Shown: one piece after another, positions 18,162 through 26,196 of the stretch | How positions within the stretch are numbered: position 1 is the first letter of the stretch | How the letters are laid out: each line of letters opens with the position of its first letter | Origin: Pseudorhodobacter wandonensis | GTDB lineage: Bacteria; Pseudomonadota; Alphaproteobacteria; Rhodobacterales; Rhodobacteraceae | DNA length: 64,000 nucleotides | Direction: 5' to 3' | NCBI RefSeq assembly: GCF_001202035.1 | Contig: NZ_LGHT01000041.1 | Span: 105,253 to 169,252 of the forward strand | The notes under the pieces: generated by a model | What the model saw: only the letters and a program-made list of their open reading frames with translations | Told to the model about the DNA's origin: nothing | Databases searched by the model: none | Made by a program: the position numbers and the translations under genes

Positions 18162-19055
18162 ATGCGCGTGATCTTCATGGGAACCCCCGATTTCTCTGTC
18201 CCTGTGCTGGATGCGCTGGCGCAGCACCATGACATCGTGGCCGTCTATTCCCAACCGCCCCGCCCCGCCGGTCGCGGCAAAAAAGACCGCGCCTCACCCG
18301 TGCAAACCCGCGCCGAGGCGCTTGGCTTGCCCGTCCGCCACCCCACATCGTTACGCAACCAACAGGCTGCGGCCGAGTTTGCCGCCCTAAATGCCGATAT
18401 CGCCGTCGTCGTCGCTTACGGATTGATATTGCCACAAAATATCCTTGATGCCCCGCGCCACGGCTGCCTGAATATCCACGCCTCTTTGCTGCCCCGCTGG
18501 CGTGGTGCTGCCCCCATTCACCGCGCCATTCTGGCGGGCGACACGGCAACCGGCATCTGCATCATGCAGATGGAGGCAGGGCTTGATACCGGCCCCGTTC
18601 TGCTGCGTCAGGAAACCCCGATTGGCCCGCAAGAAACGACTGCCGACCTGCACGACCGCCTGTCCGCGATGGGCGCCGCGCTGATCGTTCAGGCATTGGA
18701 TCAACTGCCCCTTACGCCTGCGCCACAGCCTGACCAAGGCATCACCTACGCCACCAAGATCGACAAATCCGAGGCGCGGATCGATTGGTCGCAGCCCGCC
18801 GAGCAGGTCGACCGTCAGATCCGCGGCCTTTCCCCCTTTCCCGGCGCTTGGTGCGATATCGGCGGCGAGCGTGTAAAGCTCCTGCGCTCGCGTCTGGCCA
18901 CGGGCAACGGCACGCCGGGTCAGGTTCTGACCGGCTTCACCATCGCCTGCGGCACCGGTGCGGTTGAAATCCTGCAAGCCCAGCGCGAGGGCAAGCGCCC
19001 TGCCGATACCGCCGAAATCCTGCGTGGCTTCACCCTGCCTGCAACGCTCGGCTAA
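18162..19055 (+). CDS. fmt: Methionyl-tRNA formyltransferase
   Basis: Fmt formylates initiator Met-tRNA using 10-formyl-THF, the reaction whose product deformylase later removes. The 297-residue protein has [36 protein letters not shown] with the catalytic Asn, His and Asp set, [18 protein letters not shown] and [16 protein letters not shown], then an OB-like C-terminal domain. The start has AAAGGAAAA upstream. It lies in the same direction right after the three deformylase genes and is probably co-transcribed. Confidence 0.97.
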   Translation: MRVIFMGTPDFSVPVLDALAQHHDIVAVYSQPPRPAGRGKKDRASPVQTRAEALGLPVRHPTSLRNQQAAAEFAALNADIAVVVAYGLILPQNILDAPRHGCLNIHASLLPRWRGAAPIHRAILAGDTATGICIMQMEAGLDTGPVLLRQETPIGPQETTADLHDRLSAMGAALIVQALDQLPLTPAPQPDQGITYATKIDKSEARIDWSQPAEQVDRQIRGLSPFPGAWCDIGGERVKLLRSRLATGNGTPGQVLTGFTIACGTGAVEILQAQREGKRPADTAEILRGFTLPATLG

Positions 19056-19165
19056 CGCATCCCGCGCCACCCGGATGACAAATCCCGTCACCTGTCTCGC
19101 AGCAATTGACGCGCCGCAACCAGCGCCCTAACTTCGTGTTATTGAAACCAAACAAAGGTAACACG

Positions 19166-19534
19166 ATGAAATCTTTTCTGCTGACTGCCGCCCTTATTAC
19201 CGCCATTGCAGCCCCCGCCCTGGCCCAAGATACAGGCCCAAGCGCCGCCGTGCTTGACCAAATCGTCATCAGCGAAAAGCTGATCGCGGCTGGCACTGCC
19301 CGCAATGACGCCGTGCTTATTCTGGCCGGTATCAAGCTGCGCAGCGGCCTTGGCGATGACATGGGCACCCTGCCCGCCGAAACGATCAGCAAAGAGGCTG
19401 CCTTTGCCGCCGCCCGTACCGCCGCCACCGGCGATGATGCGATGCTGGGGATGATCGATGATGTCGAGGCCGAAGGCTCGCGCCGGATGCCGATTTGCTC
19501 GACCAACACCTATGGCAGCAATTACTGCTATTAA
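19166..19534 (+). CDS. Small exported protein, function unknown
   Basis: The 122-residue protein has a clear Sec signal peptide (residues 1-20, APALAQ cleavage). The mature part is mostly helical and Ala-rich and ends in MPICSTNTYGSNYCY with two Cys. An ATG at 19106 is in frame, but the signal peptide and AAAGGTAA upstream support 19166. I do not recognise a family. The Cys pair near the C-terminus could form a disulfide. Confidence 0.7.
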   Translation: MKSFLLTAALITAIAAPALAQDTGPSAAVLDQIVISEKLIAAGTARNDAVLILAGIKLRSGLGDDMGTLPAETISKEAAFAAARTAATGDDAMLGMIDDVEAEGSRRMPICSTNTYGSNYCY

Positions 19535-19592
19535 TCAGTAACCGGCGGGGCCAAACTGGCCCTGCCACCTGACCCGCCTAAAAGGAGCCGCC

Positions 19593-19832
19593 ATGCCCAT
19601 GATTCTTTTGATCGTCATCATCGGCGCCGCTGCAGGCTTTCTTGCGACCCGCTTTATGAAAGTGCAGGCCGATGTACCAACAACCATCGCCATCGGGGTC
19701 ATCGGCGCGGTCGTCGGTTGGGTTATCCTGCGTATTCTGCTGGCAGTTACCGGCCCGCTCGCAATGTTCGTCGCCTCCGTCCTCGGCGCCGTTTTCCTGC
19801 TATGGCTTTTGCAGCGCTACAAATCCAAATAG
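19593..19832 (+). CDS. Small membrane protein, possibly GlsB/YeaQ/YmgE-like
   Basis: The 79-residue protein is almost wholly membrane: three hydrophobic segments (about 3-20, 30-50 and 55-74), small-residue rich (GAAAGFLATRFM and AIGVIGAVVGWVIL). The glycine pattern resembles transglycosylase-associated stress proteins of the GlsB/YeaQ/YmgE group, but the match is weak. AAAGGAG precedes the ATG. It faces the convergent gene at 19835 with only 2 bases between the stops. Confidence 0.62.
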   Translation: MPMILLIVIIGAAAGFLATRFMKVQADVPTTIAIGVIGAVVGWVILRILLAVTGPLAMFVASVLGAVFLLWLLQRYKSK

Positions 19833-19834
19833 GC

Positions 19835-20185
19835 CTATTGCTTGGCCAGATACGCGACCGGCGCATTCTCATCCCGCCAGAAATCCAGCGCCGCCTTATC
19901 CGACACAGCAGTCGATCGCTTGAACTCGCAAATCAGCTCGCCGTTCTCGACCGTTGAGGCCACTACCAGGCATTGGAAAATCTGGTTGGCGCCGTCATAA
20001 ACATCAACCAACCCGCGCAGCTTTGGCGCAAAATCGGCATCCAGCGCGATACCATTTCCCCACATACGCAGAATCGGAAAAACCGCCTCGCCCACCTGCA
20101 CCCTCAGCCGGGATTTGCGCGCAACCTCACGCTTTTTTGCGGCCTTCAGACCCTCACGAATATCGTCTGGCAGAAATTCCAACAT
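19835..20185 (-). CDS. Uncharacterised small soluble protein
   Basis: The 116-residue protein has no signal peptide or membrane segment. After a basic helix (IREGLKAAKKREVARKSRLR) it looks like a small beta-barrel (FPILRMWGNGIALDADFAPK, then LRGLVDVYDG and NGELICEFKRST). The strand order is reminiscent of PilZ domains, but the canonical RxxxR and DxSxxG residues are not evident, so I leave it unassigned. Its ORF is well defined, with GGAGGA-like sequence upstream of the ATG. Confidence 0.65.
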   Translation of the reverse strand: MLEFLPDDIREGLKAAKKREVARKSRLRVQVGEAVFPILRMWGNGIALDADFAPKLRGLVDVYDGANQIFQCLVVASTVENGELICEFKRSTAVSDKAALDFWRDENAPVAYLAKQ

Positions 20186-20339
20186 ATTCCGTCCTCCCTC
20201 ATGGTCAGTCTGCGGTAAAATCCGTTAAAATCAAGACAACAGTGTGACAGTTTTCCAATCCGACAAAGGTGCAACATAAAAGCATCGTTGCCCTTGGCAG
20301 CAAAATCAGGTTTCTGGGCATCAAAACCAAAGGGACAGC

Positions 20340-21284
20340 ATGGCCAACACATCGCAGCACAAAGCCGATCATGGCGGCGGGATTGACGCCGCAGTGGCGC
20401 AGTTTGGTGGCAGCCGCGCAGGCTGGATTGACCTGTCTACCGGCATCAACCCCACGCCCTATCCGCTGGGCACCCTGCCCCCCGATCTGTGGAACGCCCT
20501 TCCCGATGAAGGCGCCTTTGCCCGCCTTGAACAGGCCGCGCGCAGCTTTTGGAACATCCCCCAAACCGCCGCCATTCTGCCCGCCCCGGGTGCAAGCGCG
20601 CTGATCGCGCGGATGCCTGCCATTGCGCCTACAGGCCGCGTGCACATCCCTGCCCCCACCTATAACGAACATGCCCGCGCCTTTGCCGCCCAAGGTTGGA
20701 CGGCAGACGAAGGCGCAAACACCCGCGTCCTCGTGCATCCCAACAACCCCGACGGCAGGCTTTGGCAGACCAGCGATTTCGCCCCACTGACAGTTATCGA
20801 CGAAAGCTTTTGTGACGTCACGCCACAGGCCACGCTGATCGCACATGCCACCCGCCCCAACACGATTATCCTTAAAAGTTTCGGCAAGTTCTGGGGCCTT
20901 GCCGGCCTGCGGCTTGGCTTTGCCATTGGCGACCCCGCATTGATCGCAAAACTGGCGCAAAGCATCGGGCCTTGGGCGGTTTCTGGCCCCGCGCTCGAAA
21001 TCGGCACACGGGCGCTGCGCGATCACGCTTGGGCCGATGCCACCCGCGCCCGCCTTACCGCAGATGCCGCGCGGCTTGATGCGCTGATGGGCCTGCCCGT
21101 GGTTGGCGGCACCTCGCTGTTCCGCCTTTATGACATCGAAAACGCCACTGCCCTGCAAACCCGCCTTGCCCGCGCCCATATCTGGACCCGCGTTTTTCCC
21201 TATTCCAAACGCTGGCTCCGCCTTGGCCTGCCCGGCACGCCCGACCAATGGGCGCGGCTGCAAACCGCGATGGCAACAGCATGA
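20340..21284 (+). CDS. cobC: CobC-like aminotransferase/threonine-phosphate decarboxylase (cobalamin pathway)
   Basis: The 314-residue protein is a class I/II PLP enzyme. It has WIDLSTGINPTPYPL at the N-terminus, LVHPNNPDGRLW and the PLP-lysine segment ILKSFGKFWGLAGLRLGF. That pattern and its coupling with cbiB identify it as the enzyme making the aminopropanol phosphate arm of cobalamin (CobD/CobC type). Its TGA overlaps the cbiB ATG. No cobalamin riboswitch is apparent in the 150 bases upstream. Confidence 0.9.
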   Translation: MANTSQHKADHGGGIDAAVAQFGGSRAGWIDLSTGINPTPYPLGTLPPDLWNALPDEGAFARLEQAARSFWNIPQTAAILPAPGASALIARMPAIAPTGRVHIPAPTYNEHARAFAAQGWTADEGANTRVLVHPNNPDGRLWQTSDFAPLTVIDESFCDVTPQATLIAHATRPNTIILKSFGKFWGLAGLRLGFAIGDPALIAKLAQSIGPWAVSGPALEIGTRALRDHAWADATRARLTADAARLDALMGLPVVGGTSLFRLYDIENATALQTRLARAHIWTRVFPYSKRWLRLGLPGTPDQWARLQTAMATA

Positions 21285-22189
21285 GCGCGGCACTCCTCCT
21301 CCCCGCCCTGCTGCTGGATGCAGCGCTGGGCGAGCCGAAATGGCTGTGGGATAAATACCCCCACCCCGCCGTGCTGATGGGCCGTGCCGTTGGCTGGGCC
21401 GATAAGGCGCTGAACCGCGGCGAAAACCGCCGCAACAAAGGTATCGCGGCAATGGTCATGCTTGGTCTTGGCGCTTGGATGCTTGGTACGCTAATCGCAG
21501 TGATCCCCGATTTTGGCCTGCTGGAAATCATCTGCGCCGCCATGCTGTTGGCGCAAAAATCGCTGGTCGATCATGTGCGCGCCGTGGCCGATTCCCTGCG
21601 CCAATCGCTGCCCGCAGGCAGGCGGGCCGTGGCGATGATCGTGGGCCGCGATACCAAAAACCTCGACGCCCCCGCCATTTCCCGCGCCGCAATTGAAAGC
21701 GCCGCTGAAAACCTGTCCGACGGCGTGATCGCCCCGGCTTTCTGGTTTCTTATCCTCGGGCTTCCGGGCCTGATGCTCTATAAAATCACCAATACCGCCG
21801 ACAGCATGATCGGCCATCGCACCCCGAAATACGAACAATTCGGCTGGGCCGCCGCGCGGTTTGATGACCTGCTGAACTGGGTGCCCGCCCGCATCACCGC
21901 CGCGCTAATCGCCATCAGTCATTTGAATTTCGACCCCGCCCCCATCTTGCGCGACGCGCCGCTGCACCGCTCGCCCAACGCAGGCTGGCCCGAGGCCGCG
22001 ATGGCTGTTGTCCTCAACACCTCACTCTCGGGCCCGCGCAGCTATGATGGCAAGATGCAAGATTTCCCTTGGGTCTGGCCCGAGGGCAACCGCAGCCCCA
22101 CCCCCGACACCATCGACGCTGCCTGCTCGGCGCTTTGGCGGGCATGGGGGCTGATGCTGCTGGCCGTGGCCGTATTGGCGAGCGTTTGA
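21281..22189 (+). CDS. cbiB: Adenosylcobinamide-phosphate synthase
   Basis: CbiB (CobD in the Pseudomonas naming) attaches the aminopropanol (phosphate) arm to adenosylcobyric acid at the membrane. The 302-residue protein has several hydrophobic segments and the family motifs LLDAALGEPKWLW, HPAVLMGRAVGW, GRDTKNLDAPAISRAAIES and ENLSDGVIAPAFW. The ATG at 21281 overlaps the stop of cobC, so the two are translationally coupled. Confidence 0.94.
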   Translation: MSAALLLPALLLDAALGEPKWLWDKYPHPAVLMGRAVGWADKALNRGENRRNKGIAAMVMLGLGAWMLGTLIAVIPDFGLLEIICAAMLLAQKSLVDHVRAVADSLRQSLPAGRRAVAMIVGRDTKNLDAPAISRAAIESAAENLSDGVIAPAFWFLILGLPGLMLYKITNTADSMIGHRTPKYEQFGWAAARFDDLLNWVPARITAALIAISHLNFDPAPILRDAPLHRSPNAGWPEAAMAVVLNTSLSGPRSYDGKMQDFPWVWPEGNRSPTPDTIDAACSALWRAWGLMLLAVAVLASV

Positions 22190-22237
22190 CACAAGGCGCC
22201 ATCTCTGATCTGCAAGACGCAAAGGAAAGGGATAACA

Positions 22238-23311
22238 ATGGCTAAACCGCTGAACACCGCAGAAATCGGCGTTGCCCTGATTGGCGCGGGTATGATCGCC
22301 CCCACCCATATTGCCGCACTTTCCGCGCTCCGCCCCCGGCTTGGCTTGCGCGCCATTGTCTCGCAACGCCCCGAACGCGCGATGCATTACGCCAGCCAAT
22401 ACGCTGGCCCCGCGCCACTCTTCACCGCCGATCTGGCGCAAGTGACAGATGACCCCACAATCAAGATGGCCATTGTCGCCACCCCGCCCAGCGTGCGGAT
22501 TGACCTGATCACGGCGCTCGCCCAATCGGGCACACATATCCTGCTGGAAAAACCGGTCGCCCGCACATTGGATGAGGCGCAACAGGTGGTCGATATCTGC
22601 AACCGCGCCGGCGTGACACTTGGGGTTCTCTTTCAGCACCGCATGCGCGCACCGTCCCTCGCTGCGGCGCGCCTTATCGCCGACGGCAACTTGGGCAAAC
22701 TCGGCCATGTCGAGATCGCGGCCCCGCTCTGGCGCGATCAATCCTATTATGACGAGCTGGGCCGCGGCACCTATGCCCGCGATGGCGGCGGCGTGCTGCT
22801 GACCCAAGCAATCCACACCATCGACTTGGCGCTCAGCCTGACTGGCCCCGCTGCGGGCCCCGTCACCACCGTCCGCGCCATGACCGCCACCTCGCCGCTT
22901 CACCAGATGGAGGCCGAAGATTTCGCCGTCGCGGGCCTTACCTTTGCCAATGGCGCCGTGGGCTCTCTGGTCGCCAGCACCGCGTCATTCCCGCAGCGTC
23001 CCGAAACCATCACCCTGCATTTTGAACACGCCTCCCTGCGCGTCGGCACCAGCGACCTTAACCTGATGTGGCGCGATGGCCGCCCCTGCGCCGATGCCCA
23101 AATCACCGGAACCGCAACCGATACCGGCCCGACAATCGCCAAACACGAATGGCACCAAGCCGTGATCGACGATTTCGCCACAGCCCTGCGCAATAACCGC
23201 CCCCCGCTGGTCAGTGGCCAAACCGCCCTTGCTGCCCACCAACTTATCACGGCTATTGAAACCTCGTCCCGCACCGGCCAGCCCGTCACCCTTAGCCCGC
23301 CCCAAGGATAA
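22238..23311 (+). CDS. Gfo/Idh/MocA family oxidoreductase
   Basis: The 357-residue protein has an N-terminal Rossmann domain (VALIGAGMIAPTHIAAL) with the EKP motif (ILLEKPVARTLDEAQQ) and the GGGVLLTQAIHTIDL motif of the C-terminal substrate domain, which carries the catalytic His. It is expected to oxidise a sugar or cyclitol with NAD(P). The ATG is preceded by AAAGGAAAGGG. It starts a plus-strand run with the lytic transglycosylase (2 bases apart), glycosyltransferase and MOSC protein. Confidence 0.92.
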   Translation: MAKPLNTAEIGVALIGAGMIAPTHIAALSALRPRLGLRAIVSQRPERAMHYASQYAGPAPLFTADLAQVTDDPTIKMAIVATPPSVRIDLITALAQSGTHILLEKPVARTLDEAQQVVDICNRAGVTLGVLFQHRMRAPSLAAARLIADGNLGKLGHVEIAAPLWRDQSYYDELGRGTYARDGGGVLLTQAIHTIDLALSLTGPAAGPVTTVRAMTATSPLHQMEAEDFAVAGLTFANGAVGSLVASTASFPQRPETITLHFEHASLRVGTSDLNLMWRDGRPCADAQITGTATDTGPTIAKHEWHQAVIDDFATALRNNRPPLVSGQTALAAHQLITAIETSSRTGQPVTLSPPQG

Positions 23312-23313
23312 CC

Positions 23314-24468
23314 ATGCGCCGCATCCTCGCCCTTCTTTTGCTAACCGCCAGCCCTGCCCTCGCCGCCCCTTGCGGTGGCTCTTTCACCGCTTTCATCACC
23401 GCCATGAAAGCCGAGGCCACAAACCTGACCCCATCCGAGGCCGACCGCTTTTTCCAAAACATCGCACAAGACCCAAAGGTCCTAAAGGCCGACCGCGCCC
23501 AAGGCGTTTTCCGCAAAACCTTTACCGATTTTTCCCGCAGCCTGATCAGCCAGAACCGCATCGACAACGGCCGCGCGAATGCGAAAAAATACGCCGCGCT
23601 GTTTGACCAAGCCGAAACCGACTACGGCATCCCCTCGGGCATCCTGCTGGCATTCTGGGCGTTTGAAACCGATTACGGCAGCTTTCAGGGCGATTTCAAC
23701 ACCGCCAACGCGCTGGCAACCCTCGCGCATGATTGCCGCCGCCCCGACCTGTTCCAGCCACAACTGCTTGCCGCCACACAGCTTTGGCAAAAAGGCATGT
23801 TCGACCCCAACACCACCACCGGCGCCTGGGCGGGCGAAATCGGCATGGTGCAAATGCTGCCCTATGACATCCTGACGCGTGGCGTGGATGGCGATGGCGA
23901 TGGCAAAGTCAGCCTGAAAACCTCGGTCCCCGACGCCATCCTGTCGGGTGCCGCCATGCTGCGCGATCTGGGCTGGCGCGCGAATGAACCGTGGTTACAA
24001 GAGGTAACGCTGCCCCAAACCCTGCCATGGGAAAAAACCGGCCTGCGCACCACAATGACTGGCCCCGAATGGGCAGCCCTTGGCGTCAAACCGCGCAACG
24101 GCAGCCTTGCCAACCTGCCCGCCTCTATCCTGCTGCCCGAGGGGCGCAAAGGCCCGGCCTTCATCGCCTACCCCAATTATTCCACGCTGTTCAACTGGAA
24201 CCAAAGCTTTGTCTACGTCACCACTGCCGCCTATTTCGCCAACCGCTTAGTCGGCGCGCCTGTGTTCAACCCCGGCAACCCCGACCCGCAGCTTTCGCTT
24301 GACGATACCAAAACCCTACAAGAAAAACTGCAAAAGCGCGGCTATGATGTCGGCGGCATTGATGGCATCCTTGGCACCAATACCCGCGACGCGGTGCGTC
24401 AAGAGCAGCTTCGCCTTGGCCTGCCCGCCGATGCATGGCCTACGCCCGAGCTGTTGGAAAAACTATGA
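23314..24468 (+). CDS. MltB-type lytic murein transglycosylase with peptidoglycan-binding domain
   Basis: The 384-residue protein has a signal peptide (1-18, ending ALAA), an SLT_2/MltB domain with the catalytic Glu in LLAFWAFETDYGSFQG, and substrate-binding segments (GAWAGEIGMVQMLPYD, then ASILLPEG and YPNYSTLFNWN). It ends in a PG_binding_1 domain (about 328-380: LQEKLQKRGYDVGGIDGILG). It cleaves the glycan strand in the periplasm, forming 1,6-anhydroMurNAc. The glycosyltransferase start overlaps its stop. Confidence 0.93.
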   Translation: MRRILALLLLTASPALAAPCGGSFTAFITAMKAEATNLTPSEADRFFQNIAQDPKVLKADRAQGVFRKTFTDFSRSLISQNRIDNGRANAKKYAALFDQAETDYGIPSGILLAFWAFETDYGSFQGDFNTANALATLAHDCRRPDLFQPQLLAATQLWQKGMFDPNTTTGAWAGEIGMVQMLPYDILTRGVDGDGDGKVSLKTSVPDAILSGAAMLRDLGWRANEPWLQEVTLPQTLPWEKTGLRTTMTGPEWAALGVKPRNGSLANLPASILLPEGRKGPAFIAYPNYSTLFNWNQSFVYVTTAAYFANRLVGAPVFNPGNPDPQLSLDDTKTLQEKLQKRGYDVGGIDGILGTNTRDAVRQEQLRLGLPADAWPTPELLEKL

Positions 24469-25361
24469 CCAACTGGGGTATCTGCACAACCGTGATGGCC
24501 CCGCCCGAGCAGGTACAGGCCTTTGCCGCCTACCACCTTGGCATCGGCGCGGCCCATATCTGGCTGCATTTCGACAACCCTGATGACCCCGCGGCCGACC
24601 TCTTCAACCACCCGCAAATTACGACCATCCGCTGCAGCGACAGCTATTGGATGGATTATATCGGCAAGCGTCCCGACCGGCACCAAAACCGTCAGGGCCG
24701 CAACATGCAGCGCATCTATGCCGCCGAACCCCTGCCGTGGGTCGCCCATATCGACGTCGATGAATACCTCCTGCCTATGGCAAACATCGGCGATACGCTC
24801 GACGCCTTGCCAACAAGCCAACCCATACTGCGCGTGGCCCCGTATGAGGCACTGCATGACCCCGCGCTGCCCGATGACATCTTCACCGCCCAGCACTTCC
24901 GCGCGCCCCTGAACGGCGCCGAAAACGCGGCCGCCCGCAACCGCATATTCGGCCCCTACGCGCCACTGCTGGAAAACGGCGTCCTGTCCCATTCTGCCGG
25001 AAAATGCTTTTTCCGCACCGGTCTCGCGCGATTCGAACCCCGCCTGCACGGTGCTTTTCGGGCCGGCGCCCGCGTCGATGGTGGTGATTTCAGCCGTTAC
25101 ATCGCCCTGCTGCATTTCCATGCCCAAGACCCCACCCGCTGGCGTGACCGCCTGCAATTTCGCCTGACGCGCGGCGCGTATCAGTTCAACCCCGCGCTTC
25201 AACAATGGCTCTTGGCCGCCAGTGATGCCGAAATAGACAAATTCTATCTTGAAACCCAAACCGCTACGCCGGAAACTCTTGCAAAACTGCGCGCCGAAGA
25301 CGCGCTGATCAGCACCTCGTTACACCTGCGCCAACATATCAAGGACATGCCCCTCACATGA
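24465..25361 (+). CDS. Glycosyltransferase family 2-like protein
   Basis: The 298-residue protein has a GT-A-like domain of the Glyco_tranf_2_4 type (WGICTTVMAPPEQVQAFAAY at the start, then AAHIWLHFDNPDD). WVAHIDVDEYLLP includes the DxD metal-binding motif. The ATG at 24465 overlaps the stop of the transglycosylase, so I prefer it to the ATG 30 bases upstream. Such proteins in roseobacters are usually surface-polysaccharide transferases; the acceptor is unknown. Confidence 0.85.
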   Translation: MTNWGICTTVMAPPEQVQAFAAYHLGIGAAHIWLHFDNPDDPAADLFNHPQITTIRCSDSYWMDYIGKRPDRHQNRQGRNMQRIYAAEPLPWVAHIDVDEYLLPMANIGDTLDALPTSQPILRVAPYEALHDPALPDDIFTAQHFRAPLNGAENAAARNRIFGPYAPLLENGVLSHSAGKCFFRTGLARFEPRLHGAFRAGARVDGGDFSRYIALLHFHAQDPTRWRDRLQFRLTRGAYQFNPALQQWLLAASDAEIDKFYLETQTATPETLAKLRAEDALISTSLHLRQHIKDMPLT

Positions 25362-25903
25362 CCCCAAGCACCGCCGAACTCATGGCCGCCCTGCCGCATA
25401 TCCACGCCGCGCCCAAAACCGACAGCCGCGTCGAACAGCTGTGCTTCCGGCCCGCCCGCAACCAACGCACATTCCCCGACCATCTTACCCTGACCCGCGC
25501 CCAAGGCGTGCCGGGTGAACGCTGGCTGACCGAGCCTTGGCTGCGCCTGCCCGATGGCAGCCCCGACCCGAATATCCAGGTGTCCATCCTGCCACTGCGG
25601 GTCCTCAACCTCGTCTGGGCCGAAACCGACGCCGAGCCCCACCCCGGCGATACCATCATCGCCGATCTTGATACATCCGAGGCGAATTTGCCCGCAGGCA
25701 CCTTGCTGCAAGCAGGCAGCGCCGTGCTGCGCGTATCAAACCTGTTCAACGATGGCTGCGTCAAATGGAAAGCCCGCTACGGAGCCGACGCCAAAAACTG
25801 GATCACCGCCCCCGGCCACCCGCAGCTGCGCCTGCGCGGCATCCTCTGCGCGATCGAGCAAGACGGCATCCTGCACCTCGGCGATCCCATAACCAAACTC
25901 TGA
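25358..25903 (+). CDS. MOSC-like domain protein
   Basis: The 181-residue protein resembles MOSC-domain proteins (molybdenum cofactor sulfurase C-terminal type). It has VPGERWLTEPWLRL, NIQVSILPLRVLNLVW, then LPAGTLLQAGSAVLRVSNLFNDGCVKWKARYGADA in part, with the conserved Cys in NDGCVKW. Members handle sulfur or metal cofactor transfer; the substrate here is unknown. The ATG overlaps the previous stop (ATGA). Confidence 0.82.
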   Translation: MTPSTAELMAALPHIHAAPKTDSRVEQLCFRPARNQRTFPDHLTLTRAQGVPGERWLTEPWLRLPDGSPDPNIQVSILPLRVLNLVWAETDAEPHPGDTIIADLDTSEANLPAGTLLQAGSAVLRVSNLFNDGCVKWKARYGADAKNWITAPGHPQLRLRGILCAIEQDGILHLGDPITKL

Positions 25904-25961
25904 CCGCGCCAAACCTCCCACCGCGCCAAAACTCAGGCTTCACAAGGCCTGAACCGCGCCG

Positions 25962-25984
25962 GTTTCATCTTGGCAAAAATACCT
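25962..25984 (+). repeat. Dispersed intergenic 23-bp repeat, copy D
   Basis: The plus strand reads GTTTCATCTTGGC, AA, AAATACCT. It lies between the convergent 3' ends of the MOSC gene and smc. A weaker relative (CTTTGGCCCAAATATCC) lies at about 26021-26038. Confidence 0.7.
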
Positions 25985-26196
25985 GAAACACTTGGCCGTT
26001 CAGGCCCGAGATCCGCATTCTCTTTGGCCCAAATATCCAATCCCGCCGCCGCCCGATGTACAATGCGTCAAGACCAAACCCGCCCGCAAAACTGCGGACG
26101 CGCAGGTTAATTTTTGGTAAACTGAATCACGAAAACAAAGCAATATCAAAGCATTGCAATATTGACCGCGCGTGGACAACCCTGCAATTTCGCGCC

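Noticed and set aside
20186..20339. Cobalamin riboswitch before cobC
   Set aside because: No B12-box-like sequence or expected stems were seen in the 150-base leader.
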